A stretch of 64,000 bases of DNA, taken from the NCBI GenBank assembly GCA_029255685.2, contig CM055316.2, positions 74,849,237 to 74,913,236 on the forward strand, given 5' to 3'. A program made the translations under genes and the position numbers. Source of the stretch: Silene conica. Its lineage: Eukaryota > Streptophyta > Magnoliopsida > Caryophyllales > Caryophyllaceae. Under the pieces are notes generated by a model that saw only the letters and a program-made list of their open reading frames with translations, was not told the origin of the DNA and made no database searches. Positions within the stretch are counted from its first letter, which is position 1. Every line of letters starts with the position of its first letter. Positions 54,116-64,000 of this stretch are shown one piece after another.

Positions 54116-54877
54116 ACATAAACGATAACATTACATAATATGATAATGTAGAATTGTAGATCAATCATAACATGCACGGTTGCGCTAAATAAACAAAATG
54201 CCTACAGAATAGATGTAGATCAATCATTACATAATATGAGTTATTAAGAAAATATAAATGGATTGCCGCGAAACCAAAATCTAAATCTTTAGTGCGCAAC
54301 GATATTGTGAGTTTTGTTTACGTAAATCATAAAACAAATAATTCAAACAAATATGTATATATGATAAGGGAGGTGGGGATAAGAGAATGAATGTGATATT
54401 TTGTAATTTGGTGGTCGGAACAAGGAGAACTGAAATGACGAAAGTGGTTTGTCGAACATGTAATAGGGTAAACACTTGCCGGACAGCGACAAGTACTATT
54501 TTTCACACAAAAAAATAGAAATGGTGACAAAGACTCATTTTTGGTCAGTAGTTTGAAATCGACATTACTTTGTTAAATAGTTTGCTTTTAAACCCTATTT
54601 AAGCAAAAAAAAAAGTTAACAGGTAGAGTTGGATTAAGACACGAATATTGTTACGAGGTTTGTGCTTTGATCCTAAAGTAGAGTTCAAGGCCTTGATATT
54701 GATGTAGGGAGACGATCAATTGCCAAAATTGAAATCTCGGGATTAAGGTAAATAGAACGAATCGCCTCTTTGTGCATAATTGCACATCGTTTACTCATAA
54801 CAAAATTTCAGCAGACGTTTTAAGTACATCGTCAACTCCAACCAAAAAATGGGATACCAACATTGGTAGGGGGTGTA
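54116..54877. other. 3' flank of the FKBP53 gene
   Basis: No gene supported. ORFs at 54281-54530 overlap in two frames and lack domains. The part next to 54878 is the presumed 3' UTR. Confidence 0.5.
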
Positions 54878-57800
54878 TCACGCGACGTCAACCAACTCGA
54901 CATCGAAGACCAACCATGCATTGGGTGGAATCGCAGGGGGTGAACCTTCAGGGCCATAACTGCATAAACACAGATCACACCATTAATCAAAGAAACTATA
55001 ATTAATCAAGACATTCATCATTTAACCTAAAATTGATCAAGGATGAAACTAGGGTGTTGATTTTCGCTTTTGCCCAATCTACCCCTCTCATTTCTTAGTC
55101 TCAATTTCCCTCTCCTTTGATTTCCTCTCTTATTTCCTTTGCCACCCGCCACCACTGCCTTCAACTACAACCAAATGCCACCGCTGTCAACCACCATCGT
55201 CAACCATCACTGCCGCATGGAGGACAACTTTGTGCGGAAGTGGCGGTCGATCAATAAAAGTCAGAACTTTCACTCTCCAATTGATAATCAACACAAATGA
55301 AAATAATTCCTTCTCAAATGAAAATACAACCAATCTACAAGTTTCATGGACACATATGCATTTAATCCATAATCCATACATACAAATTCTGATTAGCAGT
55401 CACAGACCCAATTTCGAAAGTTCGTTGAATTGCAAAACAAATCAATCGAAAGGGAGGAAAATCAACAAATCCAGGAATCGGGTTAGACAGTGGTTGGTCT
55501 TGCAACGGAAAGGGGGTATGGTAGCATGCGGCGGACCGACAGGATGCCGGTAGTCGAGGCAAGGGTTGAGGGTGTGCAGTGGTGGTTGCGGTTAGTAGTG
55601 GTGATTGGTAGATTCTTTTTTTATACAGTACATGTGTTTTTACGAGGGTATGTAAATGGAAAACAAAAGGCAAAAAGTACTCTATTGAATAAAACATGTA
55701 CTACGAAAATAAATTACGTTAAACTACAGCATCAAACATCAAATAATGTTACACCACGAAACCACACCGACATCCATGGTACTAGGCTTCACTCCAAGTC
55801 CATGAACACCGGTATTTTATATTCTCGTCTTAAAGACTGCCCAATACAACCATGTTACCTCATTGCCATACTCCTAGAGTCCTAGATATAGCAATGTAAC
55901 AGAGGGGGGATACAGTGTCACCCATGTAAAACATTAGAACACGATAATTCCTTCAAACGTCCCATTTCCGAGCTGTTAATGTGATTATACAAAAAATAAT
56001 GACTAACATAATAAATTTCTCGAAATAAATGTCTATTTCATCAAATAATCATCAACATCATGCTGATGGATCTAAAAGAAGTTAGTAATGGATTGAAAAT
56101 CTAGAGCTCATTATAAAAAAATTAAAAAAAATAAAGATTTATGAATTTTTCAAGCATTAAAGATTCATGGGCATAGGACCCTGGGTACTATAAATAGAAC
56201 TGACCAACACGCCCTGACCTTGGCCATTTGGCTATGAGCCAATAATTGTTGCCCACATTGTATCAAAAGGGTCGCAAATTCACAATACCCTTTAAAACCA
56301 TTACTTAGAGGTTATGATGAGTCACAGCAATATATAATATCGCGGATACAACAGCAAGAGGATTGAAACATGTAAGTCTTTCTCCTAATTTACAAAAAAA
56401 TGTAAAAAAAATCATCATGAGAAAGCGAAGTTAGTGGATAATTCTTACCCCATTGCAGGTGGAATGGTAAGCCTTCTTTTATCTCCAACACGCATTCCTA
56501 AGAATCAGACAGCATATCACATATATGAGCATAATACAATCGTGACCTCAACAAAAAAACACAACCGACTAAAGGATTCTATCATACCTTCGACACCGAC
56601 ATCCCACCCCTTGATCACTTGTCCAACACCTAAGCAATGAAAAACTATTAGGAGACAAACAATATAAACTTGACCAGCAGTATCAGATTAAGGCGTGAGT
56701 TTCACCTAGACGAAATTTGAAAGGACTTCTGCCAACGTTAGAGTCAAAGATTTTCTCAGTCTTCTTCAGCTTTCCAATATAGCGTACACTTATCTGCAAG
56801 TTGAAGTGACACAACATACCTTCAGTGTTAGAATGTAAAATTAAAAGAATCAGGATTATCATAGCCCCCTAGAAAAGCCTACTTGTGTCCTTTTCCTAAA
56901 GTGTCACATCTTAGTAGACTAATTCTACGCGACAGTGGACAACGAAAATTTATTTGGTTCACAGAATGCTAAATCGCTAATTTGAATCAGAGAAAGTTTT
57001 GAGACCGGGAAGTATCATCATAAAAACAAATTTTTCTTACATATCCAAATACATCCTTTTGCGGTAACTCAACATTTTTTTCTAAGATGCCCCGTTTCTT
57101 ACTCTGATAGTCTGCATCTCTTTTCATGTAAAGAAAGGAAAGAAACCATTCACTTCTAATTGCACAAAAACACTGGCATACCATGTTACAACAGCCAAAC
57201 TTCCAGCATTATAACTAAGTAATTCAACTATGTGGAATGCAAATAGTGAATATAACATTCAAGATAATACTTAATATGGATATTACATAGTATGATACAA
57301 ACATAACAAAAAGGCAATAAACAAGGCAGAACAGCATAGTTACCTTCTTTCCAGGTGATGCTCTTTTCCCGGTTGGTTTACCCATTTCAATCTCCTCTAC
57401 AATAAGCCCATTAGAGTAAGTTCTAGCTTTGGCTGGCTTATCCTTAGATTGCTTTGTATCCTTAACAGCTTCAGACGTCTTTTTTTCTGCCTTATCCCCC
57501 TCCTGCTTTACATTTGAAACTTCAGCAGCATTTTGGTTTGTATTTGCCACCGATTCATCTTTCTCCATCTTTGCCTTCTTCTTTTTCTTGTTCTTGTTCT
57601 TCTTGACCTCAGATGCATTTCCGTCAATTGCATCATCACCATCACTGGTAAAAAAATTAGGAACATAAACCCACAATCCCACAGACACAGATCTGCCGGT
57701 TAATTAACAGCGCATAGGAAACACTCTATCATCATTAGATATCACGTAGTAACAAAATTGAATTGGCAATTTGCCACAGGGCAACCACAAAGTTCATAAA

Positions 57801-60800
57801 GATCACCCGTTCTAAAAAGAATGAGACACCAACAGGAAGTAGAATATATAAACTTATCTAAGCATGTTAGCAGATAGCTGTAAGTTTCCAACAATGACAC
57901 CTTGCTTCAAGAAGGATTTGGAGGGAAAGGGGGTGGGGGTGGGGGTGGGGATGGGGTGGAGGGTGGTAAAATTTCTTCTGTAGGTAGGGTAAGAGGAAAA
58001 ACATTCCCTCCAACATATGGAATATTTGGATAAAAACACCATTGGTCCTTCCTCCTCTCCCCACCTCTCCCTCTCTTCCCTCCTATTGTACATTTGTATC
58101 ATACAAACACTAAATCAATAGGTTCCTCTTACGGTTGAAATTATTCTGAATGCACGATGAACCTTGCTTGCAACAATTTAGCAATGACTATTGAAATAGG
58201 ATTAATCCGACTAACCTTTTTGGTCTTTGATCTTCATCCATGGCATCAATCTTCCGTTTCAAATTGCTAGCACGTTCAACATCATCCTTTATTTTCTTTG
58301 TCGTTTGTTTCTCGGCTGTTTTATTTCCCGTGCTTGCTTGAAGTTCAGCAGATCTAGATTTATCACTAACTGACGAAGATATCGGAAATCCATCTTCATC
58401 TTCACTCTCCAACTCTATTTCACCAGCATTTCCCTTGACAACAATTTGTAGCTGTGCCTTCCCATCATCCGTAGACGTGGATACCTCTTTCTTCTTCTTA
58501 ACTTGTTTTTTTCCACCTTTTTTACTTACATGTTCATCATCATCCTCTATCTCCTCGATAACAACTATAATTATCAACGGAGTATATCAGACACATAGAG
58601 GCTTTCATGGTTCAACCACGATAATCAACATGCAATAACTTTCTCCAACAATTAACAGAGAAATAAAGCCAAAATGATACAGTAGACACTCAAACACATT
58701 ATGGAACCATTTTTGGTAACTAAAGAATAAGAAATCAATTATCCATGATTCACAATTAAGTACGCTGAGAAATAAATACAGCACCTACAACTGTACAGAA
58801 TGAACAGAGAGCTTTTAAGTGGGTAAAGATGCTTCGTTGCACGAAAAAGCAAGCCACAATTAGGCCATCAAACAGCCTTATTACTCTAGGAACATGGCAA
58901 CGAAATTTCTAACAGCAGCCAACCCACTAGACTATCGCAGGTAGCAAACCTGCTACATGCAACATAAATTTTTCCAGATAATGTTTTTTATTATCCCTAC
59001 AAAAAAGAGCACGTGATAGTAGTGTAGTACAGCTATGGGTTGTCACCAGATGAAGCCTTTACACAGTTGAGACAACAGCTAACAGAAGAGGACATACTAA
59101 AGCTTGATTTTAGTAGAGAAAGATTAGTAACCAAGTCGTAAATCTCTAGAGGTAAAAAAAACACAGGAGGGGAAAGGGGGACTCAAACAGAACTGTATTG
59201 CACGCTATATTATAGTAAAAACTAAAATATTTCATAGCACAAGATACCTCCTTTGTTGCGAGCAGGTGGCGGATACATGGGCATGTCGTTATCGTTAATG
59301 AAATCATCCTCATAATCATCTTCAGACTCAAATTCACTACCGTCTGACTCGGTTTCAGCAATATCTTCTCCACAACAATCTCTAAGAATCCTCGGTTAAG
59401 GGAAAGTTTTTAGATTTTGAAATGACCTCAATTCTGTTCTAAGATGGCCACATATGGCATCTCAACAAGTTCATTCATATTAGTAGACTTCAACAATGAC
59501 TCAAACCAGCCTTACAACGGCCACAAACTAGACAAGGGTAGGGGTGGCCAATTTCGAATAAGAATTAATTAGGTACAAAAAGAGATATAAAAGGATACAG
59601 TTCGCAATCCTCATCATCATGCTCCGGTCTTTGAACATAGCCAGAGAGGTGAATGCTACTGGGCCCCTCAACGGAAAAACTCACATCTTCCTCCTCGTCA
59701 AATTCGAGGTTCAATGAAAAACACTCTGATTTCTCAGGCAACAGAGTACAAAGAAAGATTGGCTTCTTATCTCCTACAGTCACCTGAAGTATGCTCTTCT
59801 TTGTTGATGAGCCAAGTCCCAATGTCGCCTGATAAACAGCAAACATATAAATAACTTATGCACAGAACCAACTCAGCTAACACCAAACCCAAACTTCAAA
59901 ACTCACACCGCATAATCCGGTCATTTTCTATAACTTAATATTAAGAGCCCGAGAGATACACAAAACCCACACCTTCAAAATAGTGAAAAACAATAAACCC
60001 ACAACACTAAATTGAAGTATAAACCCATTGGGCAGTGCTCAACTGCTCATACTCATTTGGCAGGAGCCAAATGTAAAAGCCTAGTAAGTTCATCATAACG
60101 AAGGGGAGTAGGCACTCTTGAAAATGGAGTCCGAATACCCCCACAACTTTTGATACAATTCCGTAAAAATATTACTCGCTTCGTCCCGATCAATTGTTGT
60201 CCTTTGGGTTTTAGCACAATGACCAAGGAAAGAGGAGGGGGGAAATTACAAGATGACAAGTGGACCAATTTGAGTGTGAATGATCAAATTGCTCCTAAAA
60301 TAGAAAGGACAACAATTGACTAAGACGGCTCAAAATGGAATAGGACAACAAATGACCAATGCAGAGGGACGAGGGAGTAGAATATATATCGAACTTCCAC
60401 TAATTTGGGTACGCTCTCATATGCAATACCTCATCATCTCACACAGAGTACTAATTATTTCCAGCTACACCACATTCACACAAGGTGGACAGTCAATCTT
60501 CCAAGGCGACATTTCGAATTCACAATTCGAAAACCCGACCCGCTTTCCCCACACAAAAACACAATTCATATATCATTATAACTTCAATACAATCTACTAC
60601 AAACCCGTATAGCAAATTTATACAACAACAAATTAATCACCCCAAGTCCTAACAACACTATCAACCCTAATTAAACAAAACCCAGGAGGTAAAATTCCAA
60701 TTCTAAACACAGTAAAATACCTGAGTTAATATGAGGGGCCCACCCAATTCTTCACAATTCAAAGCAAAGGGTTTTCCTGGTTTCACTTCAACCCCTGAAA

Positions 60801-60919
60801 TTCAATCAATCAAACAACAAAATAAAATAAAATGAATATACCAATTTACATAACAAATTAAACATAAATAACATTATAAACATAGAAAATGATGCAAAAT
60901 ACAAACCCCAAAATGTCAT
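54878..60919 (-). CDS. FKBP53: Nuclear FKBP-type peptidyl-prolyl isomerase, FKBP53-like histone chaperone
   Basis: FKBP53-type proteins are nuclear immunophilins: an N-terminal nucleoplasmin-like domain binds histones and a C-terminal FKBP domain has proline isomerase activity. Ten exons join in frame to 453 residues: 60907-60919, 60721-60794, 59599-59828, 59248-59381, 58216-58564, 57344-57644, 56706-56793, 56588-56629, 56449-56497 and 54878-54959. The first exon is only 13 nt (MTFWG...). Residues 1-105 are the nucleoplasmin-like part (VEVKPGKPFAL, SIHLSGYV). Residues 106-160 are acidic (EFESEDDYEDDF, VIEEIEDDDEH). Lys-rich tracts follow (KKNKNKKKKK). The FKBP domain starts near residue 342 (NGLIVEEIEMGKPTGKRA) and keeps YIGKL, IFDSN, PFKFRLG, VIKGWD, IPPAMGYGPEG and FDVELVDVA, covering the usual ligand-pocket aromatics. 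The last intron is 1.5 kb. Confidence 0.93.
57928..57965 (+). repeat. G-rich (GGGGGT)n tract with G-quadruplex potential in an FKBP53 intron
   Basis: At least five runs of four or more G, separated by single T or AT, lie on the plus strand, the template strand of the minus-strand gene, within the intron between exons 5 and 6. Confidence 0.8.
60175..60377. mobile_element. Stowaway-like MITE in FKBP53 intron 2
   Basis: The ends CTCGCTTCGTCCCGATCAAT and ACGAGGGAG are flanked by TA. Inner arms AATTGTTGTCCTTT and GGACAACAATTGA are inverted. Confidence 0.65.
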
Positions 60920-60924
60920 CTTTT

Positions 60925-61713
60925 TGTTGCCTTGTTTAATGAAGTTGAAGAATTTGTTGGCGAAAATGGTGACAAGTTGAATGTCCAAAGTTCTAAAACC
61001 CTACTTGAGCCCTAATCAATACTATATTTTTTAAATTTTTTTTAATGGATTATTTGTTTAAATTTTTATGGCCATGGATTTGATTTTGTTTTGGGCCATT
61101 AATATTGGCTCACTAAAGCTCATAAATACTAGCCCAAGCCCATTAATAATCTAGATATATAGTGACCCGATCCGATGACACGATACGAGCTTAAGATGAA
61201 CTTGTTTCTTTGTTAGCGGGTTTGGGTTGGGACAGTTTAATCCGTTTAAGTAATTGGATCGAACACGATACAAGTTTAATAAATGGTATAATCCATGTTT
61301 TTTTAACAGTCGTATATCGAAGTGATTTTTATGAATACCAATTATATATATTTTGTATCTATTTTATTACTTTTTATTTCATTTTTCATTTATTTGTTAA
61401 ATTTTTTAATTAAATATTATCTACTTTATCCCATCATTTGTTTACCTTTTATATTCTTTTTGAGTGATGATTTAGTTAAAGGAACAAATAATGGGCGCAT
61501 ATCATATATTTACTATAATGTGCTTTATTTTATCTAAGATACTTCCTCTATTTTCGTAATTTATTTACCCATTTTATTTAGGTGTCTCATTCATTTGTTT
61601 CACTTTCTATATTTGAAAGATTTTTTTTTTACAATATTTTGATCTTACACTCTATTATTATGGTGTACCTGTCATCCACTAACTATCATCATAAATGGTC
61701 CCTTCCTGTTTTC
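60925..61713. other. FKBP53 upstream region and AT-rich spacer
   Basis: About 150 bp next to 60919 are the likely 5' UTR and promoter (-). A short CGGGTT-type repeat lies at 61160-61290. The rest is T-rich with no supported gene. Confidence 0.5.
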
Positions 61714-61716
61714 TTA

Positions 61717-61896
61717 GGTCATGTTCTTTTGAATTGGAATTATCTAAACTGAACTTAATTGAGTTGAACTGAATTGTGAATTGAACTAAAATAAGAGTTA
61801 ATTTGTGAACAAATGAGCTAAACTGAATTGAATGAAACTGAAATAATCTGAATTGAATTGAGCCAATGTAATGAGCTAATTAAGTCCAACAAAACC
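61717..61896. mobile_element. Minimal TTCAG-family Tourist/Harbinger MITE
   Basis: 180 bp, flanked by TTA at 61714-61716 and 61897-61899. The left end GGTCATGTTCTTTTGAATTG resembles the ends of the elements at 6162 and 9089. The interior has degenerate CTGAACTGAATTG words and no long array. Confidence 0.65.
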
Positions 61897-62569
61897 TTAG
61901 TCTTTGTACCAAAGAAGGTCCAAGTCAAAGTGAAACATATGACCGACACAAAGAGTACTAAAAAAACACGATTTATATTACAATAAATGTTGATCACAAC
62001 CGTCGTTAGTTATAATGAAAAAGTGGTATGTAAGTATCCAATATCACCCTCAGAACAGTGTTTGTGATATTTGTATTGTAAATTATTTTCATTTACAACG
62101 ATTGTAACGGACAATTTGGGTTTATACTATTGTCCATGGTCATGTTATTGATAACTATCTCTCATTACAAAAAATATATGTTCTCTTCATGTATATGAAT
62201 TTCTAAATTTTACACCTATAAAATAAATTTCGTCATGGAAAGTACAAGTAATTATTTAACTTTTCATGCCATATACATTGTGTAATTGTTTAGTGTTTAC
62301 GCTCTTGTAGTGAAAGCAACATCCATGACAACGAACACATGACTCTTTATTGCATAATTGAAATGGCAGTTGTGTGTCATCTCACCAAAACTTAACTCAT
62401 TAACAACTTTACCGTCCCACTTCATTATACACTCCGTGATATACTCAATAATTATCGTATAAAACCATTTTATACGAGTATTATTGTAAAATTAAGTCGC
62501 ATTTTTCCGTAAAAAATTACCGCTAAAACAATCCCTGCTAGGATTAACAAACTATCTCAATTAAAAACT

Positions 62570-63365
62570 TTAGCTGATCGATGGTTAGAGTCCCAAAGTC
62601 GATTTAATGCTTTAACACGACCCCTCATGCGAATGTCCACTGGACTTGAAATGTGAATGCAACTACATGCCTCCGCATACCTGCTTAATATTGCACTCTC
62701 AATCAAAAGTTTAAACAGATGGTGACTGGTGAGAGTCCCAAAGTTGATTTAATGCTTTAACACGCGCCCTCACGCGAATGTCCGTTGGACTTAGAGCAAG
62801 TGCAATGGTTTAGCTAAGGGACTTGCTTGCAAATATGAAAACTTGTAAGCTACTAGCTAAACCATTGTACCACTACATATGGATTAGCTTGGATTAAGCA
62901 AGTAGCCCCATGGGGCTAGTTGCTTAAGAAGACCCACAATTTGCAATTAACCAATATTAGTGTAGTTGCATTTAATGAATAAACAACTAACTTTCTTTGT
63001 ATGGATTTATTGTTTGATTTTTTGGCATAATTTAACATTTTAAAAAAAGTTGAAAAATTGTGGGGTCCTTTAAGCTACAATGACTATTGCTTCATCATTG
63101 GGTGTAATGTTAGCTTAAAATGGGAGTAGCTTAAAAACATGAAGTGGCAATTACTAGCTACAACCTTATTGCTAACCATTGCACTTGCCCTTAAAATGCA
63201 ACCACATGCCCATGCCCTCCGCATATATACTTGGTGCTTAATATTGCACTTTAGAAATTTTGAGGCTGTAAAATTTGAACCCTTGACCTTTTAATCACAT
63301 GGCTCTGATACCATGTTAAAAAACCAATTACAGTGTTAAGATCGACTTAATACTCTAACAACTAG
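62570..63365 (-). mobile_element. TRIM-like LTR retroelement remnant with a nested MITE
   Basis: On the minus strand TGTTAGAGTATTAAGTCGA starts at 63360. The primer-binding word TGGTATCAGAGCC (tRNA-Met type) follows at about 63303-63315. Related LTR-like starts (TGTTAAAGCATTAAATC) recur near 62762 and 62613, with a direct repeat of about 150 bp between them (gagtcccaaagt...gcgaatgtcc). No coding. It is split by the MITE at 62794-63190. LTR boundaries are approximate. Confidence 0.55.
62794..63190. mobile_element. Tourist-type MITE nested in the TRIM-like remnant
   Basis: The left end GAGCAAGTGCAATGGTT and right end (inverted GGGCAAGTGCAATGGTT) are flanked by TTA at 62791-62793 and 63191-63193. 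It is 397 bp with no ORF. The TWA target and these ends match the Tourist/Harbinger type. Confidence 0.88.
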
Positions 63366-63490
63366 CCATTATTTTTCCATAATAAGGCATCAAAGTCTTT
63401 TCATCCACGATTTTAGAATGATTTATTATAAAACCGTTTTACGGGCCACATTTTGGTGTCAATATTTAATATTTAATTAGTTTATGTAAG

Positions 63491-63499
63491 TATATATAA
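63491..63499 (+). promoter_or_regulatory. TATA box of the downstream small-protein gene
   Basis: TATATATAA at 63491-63499, about 55 bp before the ATG at 63552, with an A/C-rich leader (caacaacaATG) typical of plant 5' UTRs. Confidence 0.55.
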
Positions 63500-63551
63500 G
63501 CTATATATTTCTAGACTAAGAAAACACAACCACCAATAATTTACAACAACA

Positions 63552-63974
63552 ATGTTGTACACGACCGTAGAGTTGTTAACTCTAGCAACATCAAACTATC
63601 ATTTCCTCTTTTGTTTTTGCAATATAATAATTATGTTTCTTCTCATGGGGAGGAGCTCGAAATCCAGCATTTCAAGCTCCATCCATAATTACAGGGAGAT
63701 CAGATGTACGCGGCCTTTAAAAAATGTGAACGTCAATACTAGCTTGGACATCAAAGACGTTCATGAGAGCGGAAATGAGAAGGATTTTGAAGATTGCAAG
63801 AAGGGTTGTGATAAGGAAATCTCGAGACTCGACCATGAAGAGGAAGAAGAAGAAGATCAAATTGTAAGCGATGAATCAGATGATGAATTAAGAAAAAAAT
63901 TTGAAGAGTTTATTAATAAGGTTAATAAAGAATGGAGGGAAGAAAATCTAAGGACTATTCATACATATGAATAA
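63552..63974 (+). CDS. Small membrane protein with DUF761-like C-terminus
   Basis: A single-exon gene of 140 codons. Residues 9-33 are hydrophobic (FLFCFCNIIIMFLLM), a membrane segment or signal anchor. The middle is Ser-rich and then acidic (DHEEEEEEDQ). The end, DDELRKKFEEFINKVNKEWR, resembles the short C-terminal motif of plant DUF761 proteins (DEL...EFI..VN). Function of that family is largely unknown. A TATA box and A-rich leader precede the ATG. It is isolated at the right edge; the 3' UTR begins with ATAATAATA. Confidence 0.7.
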   Translation: MLYTTVELLTLATSNYHFLFCFCNIIIMFLLMGRSSKSSISSSIHNYREIRCTRPLKNVNVNTSLDIKDVHESGNEKDFEDCKKGCDKEISRLDHEEEEEEDQIVSDESDDELRKKFEEFINKVNKEWREENLRTIHTYE

Positions 63975-64000
63975 TAATAATAATAAAAATCTTTATTTTA

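Noticed and set aside
55187-55885. Overlapping ORFs on both strands
   Set aside because: They lie within the last intron of FKBP53 and show no domain or splice support.
57854-58102. Minus-strand ORFs of 82 and 65 codons rich in Pro/His/Thr
   Set aside because: They translate the G-rich simple repeat in an FKBP53 intron.

Overview
This window is nuclear DNA of a flowering plant. It has intron-containing genes with GT-AG junctions, plant-only families (PPR, PMEI, DUF313-type B3, a plastid transketolase with transit peptide, an IRE-kinase N-terminal domain), AT-rich intergenic DNA and plant transposons (Stowaway, Tourist/Harbinger, Helitron, CACTA, L1-type LINE, Copia). Elements filled with TTCAG/CCTATAAG arrays, and my general impression of the proteins, suggest a eudicot, perhaps Caryophyllales. 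That taxonomic call is inference only.

Layout. 1-1.8 kb: 3' part of an SRP-receptor beta gene (+). 1.9-16 kb: repeat-rich DNA with one DUF313-type B3 gene (-), scattered fragments of that locus, two Harbinger-like elements, a Helitron end and a LINE/CACTA composite. 16.3-18.9 kb: a seven-exon Pol III subunit RPC8 gene (+). 19.9-20.5 kb: a PMEI-like gene (-). 22.0-23.5 kb: an OTP70-like PPR gene (-). 24.7-25.8 kb: an orphan gene encoding only the N-terminal domain of IRE kinases (-). 26.9-27.2 kb: a doubtful small two-exon ORF (+). 28.2-32.0 kb: plastid transketolase, seven exons (-). 34-46.5 kb: a tandem duplication carrying two complete RPS20 (uS10) genes (-) plus a degenerate partial copy, each followed by a Copia gag remnant. 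47.5-50.9 kb: a probable non-autonomous Helitron. 51.1-54.1 kb: a young 5'-truncated LINE with a 979-codon ORF and a 17-bp target duplication. 54.9-60.9 kb: a ten-exon FKBP53-type nuclear immunophilin gene (-). 61.7-63.4 kb: a short TTCAG-family MITE and a TRIM-like remnant holding a Tourist MITE. 63.5-64.0 kb: a small membrane/DUF761-like protein gene (+).

The host genes are unrelated housekeeping and organelle functions: ER targeting, Pol III transcription, the Calvin cycle and pentose phosphate pathway, cytosolic translation, histone chaperoning and plastid RNA processing. They do not form a pathway. The most informative signals are structural: the RPS20 duplication with nine coding differences, all synonymous, and MITE insertions that are each missing from the other copy; a LINE ORF whose start codon comes from the target-site duplication; a LINE/CACTA chimera inside one target duplication; and the kinase-less IRE domain gene. 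I saw no convincing new multi-gene system.
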